A stretch of 64,000 nucleotides of DNA from an uncultured Bacteroidota bacterium (lineage in GTDB: Bacteria > Bacteroidota > Bacteroidia > Flavobacteriales > Flavobacteriaceae), in the NCBI GenBank assembly GCA_902595555.1, contig CACJQM010000002.1, positions 186,001 through 250,000 of the forward strand, in the 5' to 3' direction. Below, in pieces: positions 1 through 7,737 of the stretch. The translations under genes were made by a program, and so were the position numbers. Below the pieces are notes generated by a model that worked only from the letters and a program-made list of their open reading frames with translations, was not told the origin of the DNA and ran no database searches. The stretch's first letter is position 1; the number at the start of each line of letters is the position of its first letter.

Positions 1-158
1 GCCCTTGGCAAATTTTACTTATAGTTGTGGTAGTGCTTTTTCTTTTTGGGGGGAAAAGAATATCTGAATTTATGGGTGGTTTTGGAAAAGGAATTAAAGA
101 ATTTAAAAAAGAGTTGAAAGATGACAATGAAGCAGATGAAGAGTCCAACTCAAAATAA
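1..158 (+). CDS. tatA: TatA/E twin-arginine translocase subunit (3' part only)
   Basis: Not in the ORF track because the start lies outside the window. The open frame from base 3 reads PWQILLIVVVVLFLFGGKRISE and ends at TAA 156-158. A single hydrophobic helix is followed by the FGGKRISEF hinge and an amphipathic GFGKGIKEFKKEL stretch, then an acidic tail. This is the standard TatA layout: membrane helix, FG hinge, amphipathic helix. TatA oligomers form the channel that exports folded proteins carrying twin-arginine signals. It converges with the DUF4837 gene, with 2 bases between the stop codons. TatA and TatE/B cannot be separated from this fragment. Confidence 0.85.
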   Translation, partial: PWQILLIVVVVLFLFGGKRISEFMGGFGKGIKEFKKELKDDNEADEESNSK

Positions 159-160
159 GC

Positions 161-1123
161 TTAATTCTTCTCAAATATCTTTAGTGACTTAATTATCGCC
201 TCCAATTCTATAATGTTGTCTCTTTTTCTCTGGGATGGTGAAAAAACAAAACCTTCTAAATATAAAGTCCTATTATTTATACTGTCTTTTATTAAATAGT
301 TTATAAATGGCCCCCCCATAAAATCGCCTTGAACTTCCCAGGTTCCTCTGGTCTCAAAAGATTCAAAACTTTTTATAAAAGTTTTTTTAAAAACCGGAAG
401 ATATGCTTTTTCTGTGATCATATAGGTGTCTTCTATCCGGCCTGGGACAAAAGTTTTTGAAATTGAATCTCTTATTTTAATAACCTGTTCAAGTTCTATG
501 CTGTTGACGGGATTAAGATTCGATATCAAGATGTTTGATGTCCCATACTTTGTAGGTTTTTGAAACCAAATTGCATTTTTGTCTTTTTTAAATATTTGAT
601 ATGCAGAAGGCATTGTTAATTCAATGCCGAAGTCGTTTTTAAGACCCTTTTGAATAAGAGGTGATTGTAAAATCCTTCTTTGGTTTTCTATAATTTCTCC
701 TTTTGCAAAAGCTTTAATCCCTTCGTCTTTAGACGATTTAATCTGATTTATTATTTCGGCTTCATTCAAGCCAGAGATTTCAAGAAAAACCTGTGGTCTA
801 GCATATTTATTTTTTATAACACTATACCCCTGCTTATTTCTTTTGTTTATGTATATAATATTTCTACTTGTACGAGCAAAACCTGAAAAGGTTTCATAAT
901 CTATGTGGCTTAAGGAAAATCTTTCCTCAACTTGTGGAAGCCCCAAGTATTCATCTGCATACACTTTTCTTATTTCGTCTCCAATTTTGGAGTTCCACTC
1001 TTTTGAATCAACTACTACTGATAATGAATGAATTCGTCCTGATGAAAGGGGTTTGTATTTTGATTGAGTATTATTACACGAAAGTGTAATTAAAACTAAA
1101 AATATTATTAATAGTCTTTTCAT
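161..1123 (-). CDS. DUF4837 family lipoprotein
   Basis: 320-aa predicted lipoprotein. The N-terminus MKRLLIIFLVLITLSCNN is a type II signal peptide with the lipobox LSC. The body (GRIHSLSVVVDSKEW, GDEIRKVYADEYLGLPQ, RNIIYI) matches my recollection of DUF4837, a Bacteroidota envelope family of unknown function. It starts 5 bases after the pgk stop on the same strand, so it is probably cotranscribed with pgk. Neighbouring tatA is convergent. No catalytic motif is visible. The family name is from memory of conserved segments; the lipoprotein assignment is directly visible. Confidence 0.75.
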   Translation of the reverse strand: MKRLLIIFLVLITLSCNNTQSKYKPLSSGRIHSLSVVVDSKEWNSKIGDEIRKVYADEYLGLPQVEERFSLSHIDYETFSGFARTSRNIIYINKRNKQGYSVIKNKYARPQVFLEISGLNEAEIINQIKSSKDEGIKAFAKGEIIENQRRILQSPLIQKGLKNDFGIELTMPSAYQIFKKDKNAIWFQKPTKYGTSNILISNLNPVNSIELEQVIKIRDSISKTFVPGRIEDTYMITEKAYLPVFKKTFIKSFESFETRGTWEVQGDFMGGPFINYLIKDSINNRTLYLEGFVFSPSQRKRDNIIELEAIIKSLKIFEKN

Positions 1124-1128
1124 AAATT

Positions 1129-2307
1129 TTATAGCAGGGCGTTTATTCCCGGAAGATCTTTACCCTCTAAGCTTTCTAGCATTGCTCCTCCTCCAGTTGA
1201 AACATAGCTCATTTTATTTTCAATTTTAAACTTTTTAACAGCCGCTACTGAATCGCCGCCGCCAACAAGAGAAAAAGCTCCTTGTTTTGTGCTTTTGGAT
1301 ATAAAATCTCCAAGCATTTTAGTTCCATTAGAAAAATTTGAAAACTCAAACACCCCCAACGGACCGTTCCATAATATTGTCTTTGAATCCATAATAACTT
1401 TTTTGAATAGATCAAGAGACTTTGGGCCTGCATCCATGCCTTGAAAATCATTACCAATCTTTGTTATGTCAAAAAGCTTTTGTTCAGATTCATTGTCAAA
1501 GTCTTTAGAGCAAACGACATCAATAGGCAGATGAATTTTAACATTATTTTTCTCTGCTTTTTCTATTATTTCTTTGGCCGTCTCTAACATAGAATCCTCG
1601 TGAATAGATAGCCCAATTTGCCCTCCCATTGCTTTGATAAATGTAAAGGACATTCCTCCTCCAACAATAATATGATCAGCTATTTTTATTATGTTTTTTA
1701 GAATAGGGATTTTACTTGAAATCTTTGCCCCGCCTAAAATTGCTAGTATTGGTTTTTCACCTGAATTTAAAACTTTTTTAATTGAGCTAACTTCTCGTTC
1801 TAAACATTTTCCAAAGAATTTGTCATTAAAGAAGGTTGATATTGTAGTGGTTGAAGCGTGTGGTCTGTGTGCAGTTCCAAAAGCATCATTTATATAGCAA
1901 TCGGCCAACAAGGAAAGCTTTTTTGCAAAATCTATGTCACCCTTTTTTTCTTCATGATGGAATCTGACATTCTCTAAAAGTAATACTTGGTTTGGCATAA
2001 GGTCAAGCGATTTTTTCTTTGCATCAGGACCTATAACATCTTTAGATAAAACAACATTTCGTTCTAAAACATTTTCAACTTCATTTATAATTTTACTCAT
2101 AGAAAATTCTTTTTGAAAACCATTTGGTCTTCCTAAATGCGAGACCAAAACACATGATCCGCCGTCGTTACAAACCTTGTCTATTGTTTGTTTAGCTGCT
2201 TTAATCCTGCTTGTATCTGTTACTTTGTTGTTGTCAATAGGAACATTAAAATCAACCCTAATTATTGCCTTTTTGTTCTTAAAATTAAACTGATCTATGG
2301 TTCTCAT
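1129..2307 (-). CDS. pgk: Phosphoglycerate kinase
   Basis: Converts 1,3-bisphosphoglycerate and ADP to 3-phosphoglycerate and ATP in glycolysis (cytoplasm). Visible motifs: RVDFNVP near residue 18, LVSHLGRP, LLENVRFH, NDAFGTAHR, LGGAKISSK, NGPLGVFE and the C-terminal GGGAMLESLEGK loop. The ORF track starts 54 codons too early at 2469. I start at ATG 2307 (MRTIDQFNFKNKKAIIRVDF), which gives 392 aa, the usual family length, and removes most of a long overlap with holB. A TATATTTG box (minus strand) lies 8 nt before this start. Likely operon: pgk then DUF4837. Confidence 0.97.
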   Translation of the reverse strand: MRTIDQFNFKNKKAIIRVDFNVPIDNNKVTDTSRIKAAKQTIDKVCNDGGSCVLVSHLGRPNGFQKEFSMSKIINEVENVLERNVVLSKDVIGPDAKKKSLDLMPNQVLLLENVRFHHEEKKGDIDFAKKLSLLADCYINDAFGTAHRPHASTTTISTFFNDKFFGKCLEREVSSIKKVLNSGEKPILAILGGAKISSKIPILKNIIKIADHIIVGGGMSFTFIKAMGGQIGLSIHEDSMLETAKEIIEKAEKNNVKIHLPIDVVCSKDFDNESEQKLFDITKIGNDFQGMDAGPKSLDLFKKVIMDSKTILWNGPLGVFEFSNFSNGTKMLGDFISKSTKQGAFSLVGGGDSVAAVKKFKIENKMSYVSTGGGAMLESLEGKDLPGINALL

Positions 2308-2315
2308 TATTCTCC

Positions 2316-2323
2316 CAAATATA
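2316..2323 (-). promoter_or_regulatory. Candidate pgk -7 promoter element TATATTTG
   Basis: Minus-strand TATATTTG matches the Bacteroidota -7 consensus TAnnTTTG and ends 8 nt before the chosen pgk start codon, implying an mRNA leader of only a few nucleotides. No clear -33 TTTG is seen. It also supports the shortened pgk start. Confidence 0.45.
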
Positions 2324-2365
2324 TGGTATTTGTAACTTTTAAATATTACTTTTAAATAATTAAGA

Positions 2366-3346
2366 ATGAATCCAAAAGAAGAGCTAAAATCGATTGTTAA
2401 TTCAGGAAGAATACCAAATTCTCTGTTGTTCCAAGGGCCTGATGGCTCAGGAAAACTACAGGCTGCCATTGAGTTTGCAAGGAATGTTCTAAATATAGGG
2501 GCTCAGAGCACAACGAATATTAATGAAAAAATCTCTCATCCTGACCTCCATATTGTTTTTCCTATTCCCTCTTCTGAAAAGAAAAAAGAAAACTCTTGCG
2601 ATTTATACATTAATGAATGGAGAGATTTTGTTTTACAGAACAAATTTAATGTAACCACAAAAGATTGGGTCGATAAGCTAGAAACAAAGAAGCAACCTCA
2701 AATCAGTATACAAATTGTAAGTGAGCTTTCAAAAAAACTCTCGCTTTCCTCTTTTGCGTCAGGATATAAGGTTGTTTTATTTTGGATGGCTGATAGACTG
2801 AATGAAGAGGCTAGCAATAAGCTATTAAAGCTTGTTGAAGAGCCGGGCAATAAAACTGTCTTTCTTTTTATAATAAACAAGAACAAGTCTCTATTAAAAA
2901 CGCTGGAATCAAGGTGTCAAAAGATATCTTTCAAAAAACCAAACACAAATGAATTTGTTAATAATGATGGTCACGAAAAAATTTTTAGCGAACTGACAAG
3001 AAACGCCTTTCTTGCCAGAACAAACAAAGAGTCGCTGAGCAAGTTGACTGAATGGTCTCAAAACACATCGAAGCTGGAGAGAGAAGAAATTAAAAGTTTT
3101 TTGATGTATAGCAACTCTATTTTTAGACAAGCGTTTATGAAAAATATTGGCTTGAACCAATATGTAACTTTTCAATCAAGCTCAAATTTTAATTTTGAAG
3201 GATTCTCAAAATACATTAATGCCAATAATATTGAAAGCATAAACAATCTAGTTGAAGATTGTCACTATAACATAAAAAGAAATGCGAACAGCAAAATGGT
3301 GATGACAAGCCTCGCTTTTGAACTAACCAAGCTCATACACACATAA
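2366..3346 (+). CDS. holB: DNA polymerase III delta' subunit-like clamp-loader protein
   Basis: 326 aa. The N-terminal P-loop region LLFQGPDGSGKLQAA (about residues 18-32), the central VVLFWMADRLNEEASNKLLKLVEEP and TVFLFIINKNKSLLKTLESRCQKISF are the clamp-loader AAA+ pattern; the last carries the SRC sensor-1 type motif. The P-loop Lys is followed by Leu rather than Thr/Ser, consistent with delta' not hydrolysing ATP. The family member loads the beta clamp during replication. Divergent from pgk with 58 bases between starts; ends 118 bases before the convergent methyltransferase. Chosen start is the only ATG before the conserved region. Confidence 0.9.
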   Translation: MNPKEELKSIVNSGRIPNSLLFQGPDGSGKLQAAIEFARNVLNIGAQSTTNINEKISHPDLHIVFPIPSSEKKKENSCDLYINEWRDFVLQNKFNVTTKDWVDKLETKKQPQISIQIVSELSKKLSLSSFASGYKVVLFWMADRLNEEASNKLLKLVEEPGNKTVFLFIINKNKSLLKTLESRCQKISFKKPNTNEFVNNDGHEKIFSELTRNAFLARTNKESLSKLTEWSQNTSKLEREEIKSFLMYSNSIFRQAFMKNIGLNQYVTFQSSSNFNFEGFSKYINANNIESINNLVEDCHYNIKRNANSKMVMTSLAFELTKLIHT

Positions 3347-3464
3347 TTGTTACAAATACAACAATCTGTTTATTAAAAAACTGCCATATTTAAGCTCTGT
3401 TTCATAAAAAAACAAAAGCAATATAAAATTATTTGAGGGCGACTAAAAAGGTCTTAAAACGCTT

Positions 3465-4292
3465 CTAAATTGATTTTTTAAAAACAAAAACGTTAGAGCT
3501 ATAAGACGAGCTGAAAAGGCCGAGTAAATTTGATATTAACCCAATAATAATTCCCTTAAAAAAAGACAGCTTGCTCTTTTTATATTTTTCTGACATGATT
3601 GAAATATAAAAAGCATCCAACAGCATTGGCTTTGTTTTTAAACATTCAAAGCCGTGCGATTTCATTAATTTTTTAATACCTGTAGCTGAATAGTGAAACC
3701 TATGTCTTGGAACGTCATATGCAGCCCAAAACATGCCATAATGTTTCGCGTCAAAGGATCTGTAGTTTGGCAAAGCAATAACAACGGTAAGGTTATCTTT
3801 TGATTGACTAATTATTTGATCTAACATTTCATTAGGGTTTGAAACATGCTCAAACGAATGCCAAAAAGTAATTATGTCAATATTTTCTTTAAAATCATTA
3901 ATTGATTTATAGGTTTTAAGGTTTTTTTCCAAACACATAGCCCTGGCTTTTTTGTTGCTGTCAACTCCAACAACAGTATGTTTCTTTTTTTTGAGGTATG
4001 ACAAAAAACCACCTTTACCACATCCAAAATCAACAATTATAGATTCTTTGTTTATGTGTTTTGCTAAGACCCTAAACCTAAACCTTAACATAACATAAGC
4101 AGATAGAGAATATAAAAAACCTATAAAACCGTCAATATTATAATGGGAAGAATATTGACTTGAATCGTAATATTTCTTAAGGGTCTTTTCGTCTAAATCA
4201 GGCTGCGTTTTAAGCACCCCCTCACCATGCTCAACTACATTAAAAACTTCATTGCTTAAAAAATGGTCTCTTATTTTTAAATCATGTTTCAT
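3465..4292 (-). CDS. Class I SAM-dependent methyltransferase
   Basis: 275 aa. The glycine-rich SAM-binding motif IIVDFGCGKGG is near residue 88, with the acidic strand-2 end VVGVDSN and a motif-IV-like IDIITFWHSFEHV. The N-terminal HDLKIRDHFLSNEVFNVVEHG and LKKYYDSSQYSSH segments are those of the methyltransferase that often follows mnmG in flavobacteria. It is the last gene of ybeY-mnmG-methyltransferase and is separated from mnmG by 21 bases, 16 of which are a parS site. The C-terminal 30 residues include a hydrophobic stretch (GIIIGLISNLLGLF), so membrane association is possible. The substrate cannot be told from sequence. Confidence 0.8.
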   Translation of the reverse strand: MKHDLKIRDHFLSNEVFNVVEHGEGVLKTQPDLDEKTLKKYYDSSQYSSHYNIDGFIGFLYSLSAYVMLRFRFRVLAKHINKESIIVDFGCGKGGFLSYLKKKKHTVVGVDSNKKARAMCLEKNLKTYKSINDFKENIDIITFWHSFEHVSNPNEMLDQIISQSKDNLTVVIALPNYRSFDAKHYGMFWAAYDVPRHRFHYSATGIKKLMKSHGFECLKTKPMLLDAFYISIMSEKYKKSKLSFFKGIIIGLISNLLGLFSSSYSSNVFVFKKSI

Positions 4293-4297
4293 AAAAA

Positions 4298-4313
4298 TGT
4301 TTCACGTGGAACA
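4298..4313 (-). promoter_or_regulatory. parS site (ParB/Spo0J-binding palindrome), copy 1
   Basis: The minus strand reads TGTTCCACGTGAAACA, identical to the classical chromosomal parS consensus described for Spo0J/ParB. It fills 16 of the 21 bases between the mnmG stop and the methyltransferase start. ParB nucleates here and spreads to organise newly replicated origins. A second identical copy lies 1.9 kb away. Confidence 0.85.
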
Positions 4314-6191
4314 CTACCTCCCCATGTACACCAACATCGAGGATATATCGCTTGGCGAAACACCACTAATCCTTGATGCTTGAGATAAAGTTTTTGGCCT
4401 AACCTCCTCTAGCTTTGATCTTGCTTCAGATGACAAAGATTTTAGTTTAGAATAATTGAATTTAGCAGGAATGGAGATGTTTTCTAAATTTTGCAGTTTT
4501 TCTGCATTAGACTTTTCTTTTTCAATATATCCAGAGTATTTTACCTGAATCTCTACCTGCTCGATTATATCCTTAGAAAGATTGTTTTGTTCGACATACA
4601 ATCGGGGTTTTTCTAAACTCAAAACATCGTCAGATGTAATGTTGGGTCTAGAATATATTTTTTTCAACTTCATTGACTGGCTTATCGGAGCACTGTCTTT
4701 ACCGGTTAGCAGGGGATTTACTTCGTTTGGAGAAACACTAAGCTTAGAGATAAAATCAATAAAAGCTTTTGTTTGTTTGCTCTTTTTGTTCACAAGCGCT
4801 AAACGGTCGTTGCTTGCTAAACCGATGTTGTTTGAAAGCTCTGTTAATCTGAGGTCTGCATTGTCTTGCCTTAAAAGCATTCTGAATTCTGCTCTTGATG
4901 TGAACATTCTGTAAGGCTCTTCAGTGCCCTTAGTAATCAAGTCGTCTATTAAAACACCTATATAAGCCTGGTCTCGTTTGAGGATGAAAGGATCTTTAGA
5001 GCAAACCTTAAGGTGAGCATTAATCCCTGCCATTAAACCTTGCGAGGCGGCTTCCTCATATCCAGTAGTACCATTTATTTGGCCAGCAAAAAATAGATTT
5101 TGGACAAGCTTTGTCTCCAAAGAGTAATTAAGTTGGGTTGGTGGAAAATAATCGTATTCTATGGCGTAACCTGGCCTAAAAAACTTAACATCTTCGAAGC
5201 CTGGAACAGAGCAAAGAGCCTTGTATTGAACATCTTCTGGCAGTGATGTTGAGAAGCCGTTAACATAAACTTCAACCGTGTTCCAACCTTCCGGCTCAAC
5301 AAATATTTGGTGTCGTTCTTTCTCAGGGAACCTGTTAATTTTGTCCTCTACAGACGGGCAATATCTTGGACCAACGCTTTTGATTCTGCCATTAAACATA
5401 GGTGATCGATCAAAACCGTCTTTTAACAATTCGTGGGTTGAATTATTGGTGTATGTAATATAACAACTACGCTGATTTGTAAGAGTCGGTGTTGAGGGCA
5501 AGAAAGAAAACTTTCCTGGGTTTTCGTCACCAGGCTGTTCTTCCATTTTGTTATAATTTAAGGATCTTCCATCAACTCGTGGCGGAGTTCCTGTTTTCAT
5601 TCTTCCAGATTTAAATCCAAGAGAGGAAAGGGTTTCTGTGATTCCAAAAGAAGCTTTTTCTCCAACTCTACCTCCTCCAAAATTCTTTTCTCCAACATGA
5701 ATTAAGCCATTAAGAAATGTGCCGTTAGTTAAAACCACTGTTTTTGAACGAATTGTAAGGCCAAGCTGAGTAACTACTCCGCAGACAGAGTTGTTGTTCA
5801 CAACTAAACCAACAACAGAATCTTGGTAAAAATCCAAATTCGGAGTAGATTCTAGCAGCTCTCTCCATTTAGCTGAAAAAATCATTCTGTCGGACTGGGC
5901 TCTAGGGCTCCAAACAGCAGGTCCCTTTGATCTATTTAACATTTTAAATTGAATAGCAGAGTAGTCAGTAACTATTCCGCTGTATCCGCCGAGGGCATCA
6001 ATTTCCTTAACGATTTGCCCCTTGGCTATACCACCCATAGCGGGGTTACAAGACATCTGAGCAATATTTTGTAGGTTCATTGTTATTAGTAGTGTAGAGC
6101 TACCCATGTTCGCAGCGGCTGCAGCAGCCTCACTACCAGCGTGGCCAGCACCAACTACAATAACATCATATGTGTCTTTAAACATACTCAT
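4314..6191 (-). CDS. mnmG: tRNA uridine-5-carboxymethylaminomethyl modification enzyme MnmG (GidA)
   Basis: 625 aa, usual family length. FAD-binding DVIVVGAGHAGSEAA at residues 8-22, the MSCNPAMGGIAKGQ signature, MKTGTPPR, CPSVEDK, and FFAGQINGTTGYEEAA near 370 are all present. With MnmE it installs the cmnm5 group on the wobble uridine of tRNAs using FAD and methylene-THF. The ATG at 6191 overlaps the ybeY stop as ATGA, favouring translational coupling; the ATG at 6185 (MFKDTYD) aligns better with typical homologue starts and is also possible. Both ends of the gene abut parS sites. Confidence 0.97.
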   Translation of the reverse strand: MSMFKDTYDVIVVGAGHAGSEAAAAAANMGSSTLLITMNLQNIAQMSCNPAMGGIAKGQIVKEIDALGGYSGIVTDYSAIQFKMLNRSKGPAVWSPRAQSDRMIFSAKWRELLESTPNLDFYQDSVVGLVVNNNSVCGVVTQLGLTIRSKTVVLTNGTFLNGLIHVGEKNFGGGRVGEKASFGITETLSSLGFKSGRMKTGTPPRVDGRSLNYNKMEEQPGDENPGKFSFLPSTPTLTNQRSCYITYTNNSTHELLKDGFDRSPMFNGRIKSVGPRYCPSVEDKINRFPEKERHQIFVEPEGWNTVEVYVNGFSTSLPEDVQYKALCSVPGFEDVKFFRPGYAIEYDYFPPTQLNYSLETKLVQNLFFAGQINGTTGYEEAASQGLMAGINAHLKVCSKDPFILKRDQAYIGVLIDDLITKGTEEPYRMFTSRAEFRMLLRQDNADLRLTELSNNIGLASNDRLALVNKKSKQTKAFIDFISKLSVSPNEVNPLLTGKDSAPISQSMKLKKIYSRPNITSDDVLSLEKPRLYVEQNNLSKDIIEQVEIQVKYSGYIEKEKSNAEKLQNLENISIPAKFNYSKLKSLSSEARSKLEEVRPKTLSQASRISGVSPSDISSMLVYMGR

Positions 6192-6610
6192 TGTTTCACG
6201 TGGAACATGCTCAACGCATAATCTTCCTTTTTTCTAATTGTAGTGATTTCGTTCTCATTAGAATCATTATAACCCATAAAATGAAGGACTCCATGGATCA
6301 TGACACGCCTAAGCTCTTCTTCGAATGATACAGAATACTTTGACGCATTATCAGCAACTCTTTCTACTGAAATTGCAATATTGCCATTAAGCGCGTTGTT
6401 TTTGGACTCGTCAAAAGAAATAACATCAGTATAATAGTCGTGAGATAAATGCTTGATGTTCAGCGCTTTAAGGTCTTCGTCGGAAAAAAAAGCAAAAACA
6501 AGCGAATCAACCGAAGTGTTCTCAGTTTGACAAAAAGCAGCTATCCATGAAGATGTTTCTGCTTCATTATCTAGCTTAAAATCAGTATTATATACAAAAT
6601 CAATGTTCAT
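6188..6610 (-). CDS. ybeY: Endoribonuclease YbeY, rRNA maturation factor
   Basis: 140 aa from the ATG at 6610 (MNIDFVYNTDF). The ORF track's 163-aa version adds 23 non-homologous residues and would begin inside alkB. The metal-site motif is VMIHGVLHFMGYND near the C-terminus: the H-x3-H-x5 pattern is kept but the third ligand is Asp, as I recall for Bacteroidota YbeY. YbeY acts in 16S rRNA 3' maturation and ribosome quality control. The last residues, MFHVKQ, are encoded by the second parS site. First gene of ybeY-mnmG-methyltransferase; minus-strand TATATTTG lies 9 nt upstream. Confidence 0.93.
   Translation of the reverse strand: MNIDFVYNTDFKLDNEAETSSWIAAFCQTENTSVDSLVFAFFSDEDLKALNIKHLSHDYYTDVISFDESKNNALNGNIAISVERVADNASKYSVSFEEELRRVMIHGVLHFMGYNDSNENEITTIRKKEDYALSMFHVKQ
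6192..6207 (-). promoter_or_regulatory. parS site, copy 2 (inside the 3' end of ybeY)
   Basis: The minus strand reads TGTTCCACGTGAAACA, the same perfect 16-mer as at 4298-4313 and in the same orientation, 1,894 bases away. It is within the ybeY frame, encoding the FHVKQ end, and lies immediately upstream of the mnmG start. The exact identity of two 16-mers in different contexts (one coding, one intergenic) argues for selection as a binding site. Confidence 0.85.
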
Positions 6611-6619
6611 ATTTTGATG

Positions 6620-6627
6620 CAAATATA
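6620..6627 (-). promoter_or_regulatory. Candidate ybeY operon -7 element TATATTTG
   Basis: Minus-strand TATATTTG fits TAnnTTTG and ends 9 nt before the ybeY ATG at 6610. A TCTG 17 nt further upstream is a near match to the -33 TTTG. It supports the shortened ybeY start. Confidence 0.45.
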
Positions 6628-6665
6628 ACTTTAGATAATAAAAACAGAAAAAAAGACAATTTTTA

Positions 6666-6673
6666 TATCTTTG
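6666..6673 (+). promoter_or_regulatory. Candidate alkB -7 element TATCTTTG
   Basis: TATCTTTG fits TAnnTTTG and ends only 4 bases before the alkB ATG at 6678, so transcription would begin at or next to the start codon (leaderless). No convincing -33 element is seen. Confidence 0.35.
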
Positions 6674-6677
6674 AACC

Positions 6678-7718
6678 ATGCGAGATTTAAAATATCTTTT
6701 TGCTTATACTGTTCCGATATCAACGCTGATATCCTTTAATTCTTTTGGTGTAGGAACATATACTGCTGTATTTTACGCGTTTGTAATATTACCAATACTG
6801 GATGTGGTTCTTGGTGAAGACAACACAAACCTAAGCGAAGAAAAGGTAGGTGTAAAGAAGATTAACAAAGTTTTTGATTGGATGCTTTACATAAACCTGC
6901 CAATAGTATACTCGCTCATGGCTTATGGTTTTGTAAAGGTTTCTTCTAATGATTATAATTTGTTTGAAATGGTTGGAATGTGTCTTTCTGCAGGAATACT
7001 ACTTGCTACTAACGGAATAAATGTCGCTCACGAGTTGTGTCATAGGAAAAAATATATTGAAAGAGCAATAGGTAAAGCGCTTTTTTTACCGTGTCTTTAC
7101 ATGCATTTCTATATAGAGCATAATTTTGGCCACCACGTAAATGTTGGCACTCCTGAAGACGGAGCAACTGCTAAATACAAACAAAACGTTTATTCTTTTT
7201 GGATCACATCAGTAACTAAGCAATATATTGATGCGTGGAAAAAGCAAATGCAATTATTAAAGAACAAAAAGAGATCGTTTGTTTCAATTAAAAACGACAT
7301 GCTTTGGTACCATCTTTTACAGCCAGCATATTTGTTATTAATTCTTTTTGTTTTTTCTAAAGAGGTTGTTCTCTTTGCTTTAATAAGCGGAGTAATTTCA
7401 TTTTTGTTTTTAGAGTGTATTAACTATATAGAGCATTATGGGTTAAAAAGGTTTAAAACTTCTACTGGTCGGTATGAGAGGGTACAAGCACATCATTCTT
7501 GGAACTCAAACCACAATATTGGTAGAATTGTTTTGTACGAACTGACCAGACATAGTGACCATCACTTTAAAGCATCAAAAAAATACCAGATTCTTGATTG
7601 TCATGACGAGGCCCCTCAACTTCCATATGGTTATCCAGCATCAATTTTACTTAGCCTAGTTCCTCCTTTATGGTTTTACATTGTTAATCCTTTGGTGCCT
7701 GAAAAGATGAAGGTTTAA
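6678..7718 (+). CDS. alkB: Alkane 1-monooxygenase (AlkB-type di-iron membrane hydroxylase)
   Basis: 346 aa with about six hydrophobic helices. The family's histidine boxes are all visible: HELCHR near residue 118, EHNFGHHVNVGTP near 147, NYIEHYGL near 258 and TRHSDHHF near 291. NYIEHYGL is the segment that separates AlkB alkane hydroxylases from xylene-monooxygenase relatives. The enzyme hydroxylates the terminal carbon of medium or long n-alkanes, using electrons from rubredoxin and rubredoxin reductase; neither partner is in the window. Divergent from ybeY (67 bases between starts) and followed 19 bases later by gltX, possibly on the same transcript. Activity on alkanes is inferred from the motifs. 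Confidence 0.9.
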   Translation: MRDLKYLFAYTVPISTLISFNSFGVGTYTAVFYAFVILPILDVVLGEDNTNLSEEKVGVKKINKVFDWMLYINLPIVYSLMAYGFVKVSSNDYNLFEMVGMCLSAGILLATNGINVAHELCHRKKYIERAIGKALFLPCLYMHFYIEHNFGHHVNVGTPEDGATAKYKQNVYSFWITSVTKQYIDAWKKQMQLLKNKKRSFVSIKNDMLWYHLLQPAYLLLILFVFSKEVVLFALISGVISFLFLECINYIEHYGLKRFKTSTGRYERVQAHHSWNSNHNIGRIVLYELTRHSDHHFKASKKYQILDCHDEAPQLPYGYPASILLSLVPPLWFYIVNPLVPEKMKV

Positions 7719-7737
7719 AAGAATAGGGTAGAGAAAA

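Noticed and set aside
680-1089. Short plus-strand ORFs within the DUF4837 gene
   Set aside because: They lie fully inside the lipoprotein gene on the opposite strand and lack recognisable features.
2308-2469. 54-codon N-terminal extension of the phosphoglycerate kinase ORF
   Set aside because: Non-homologous, overlaps holB, and crosses a promoter motif; the ATG at 2307 gives the normal length.
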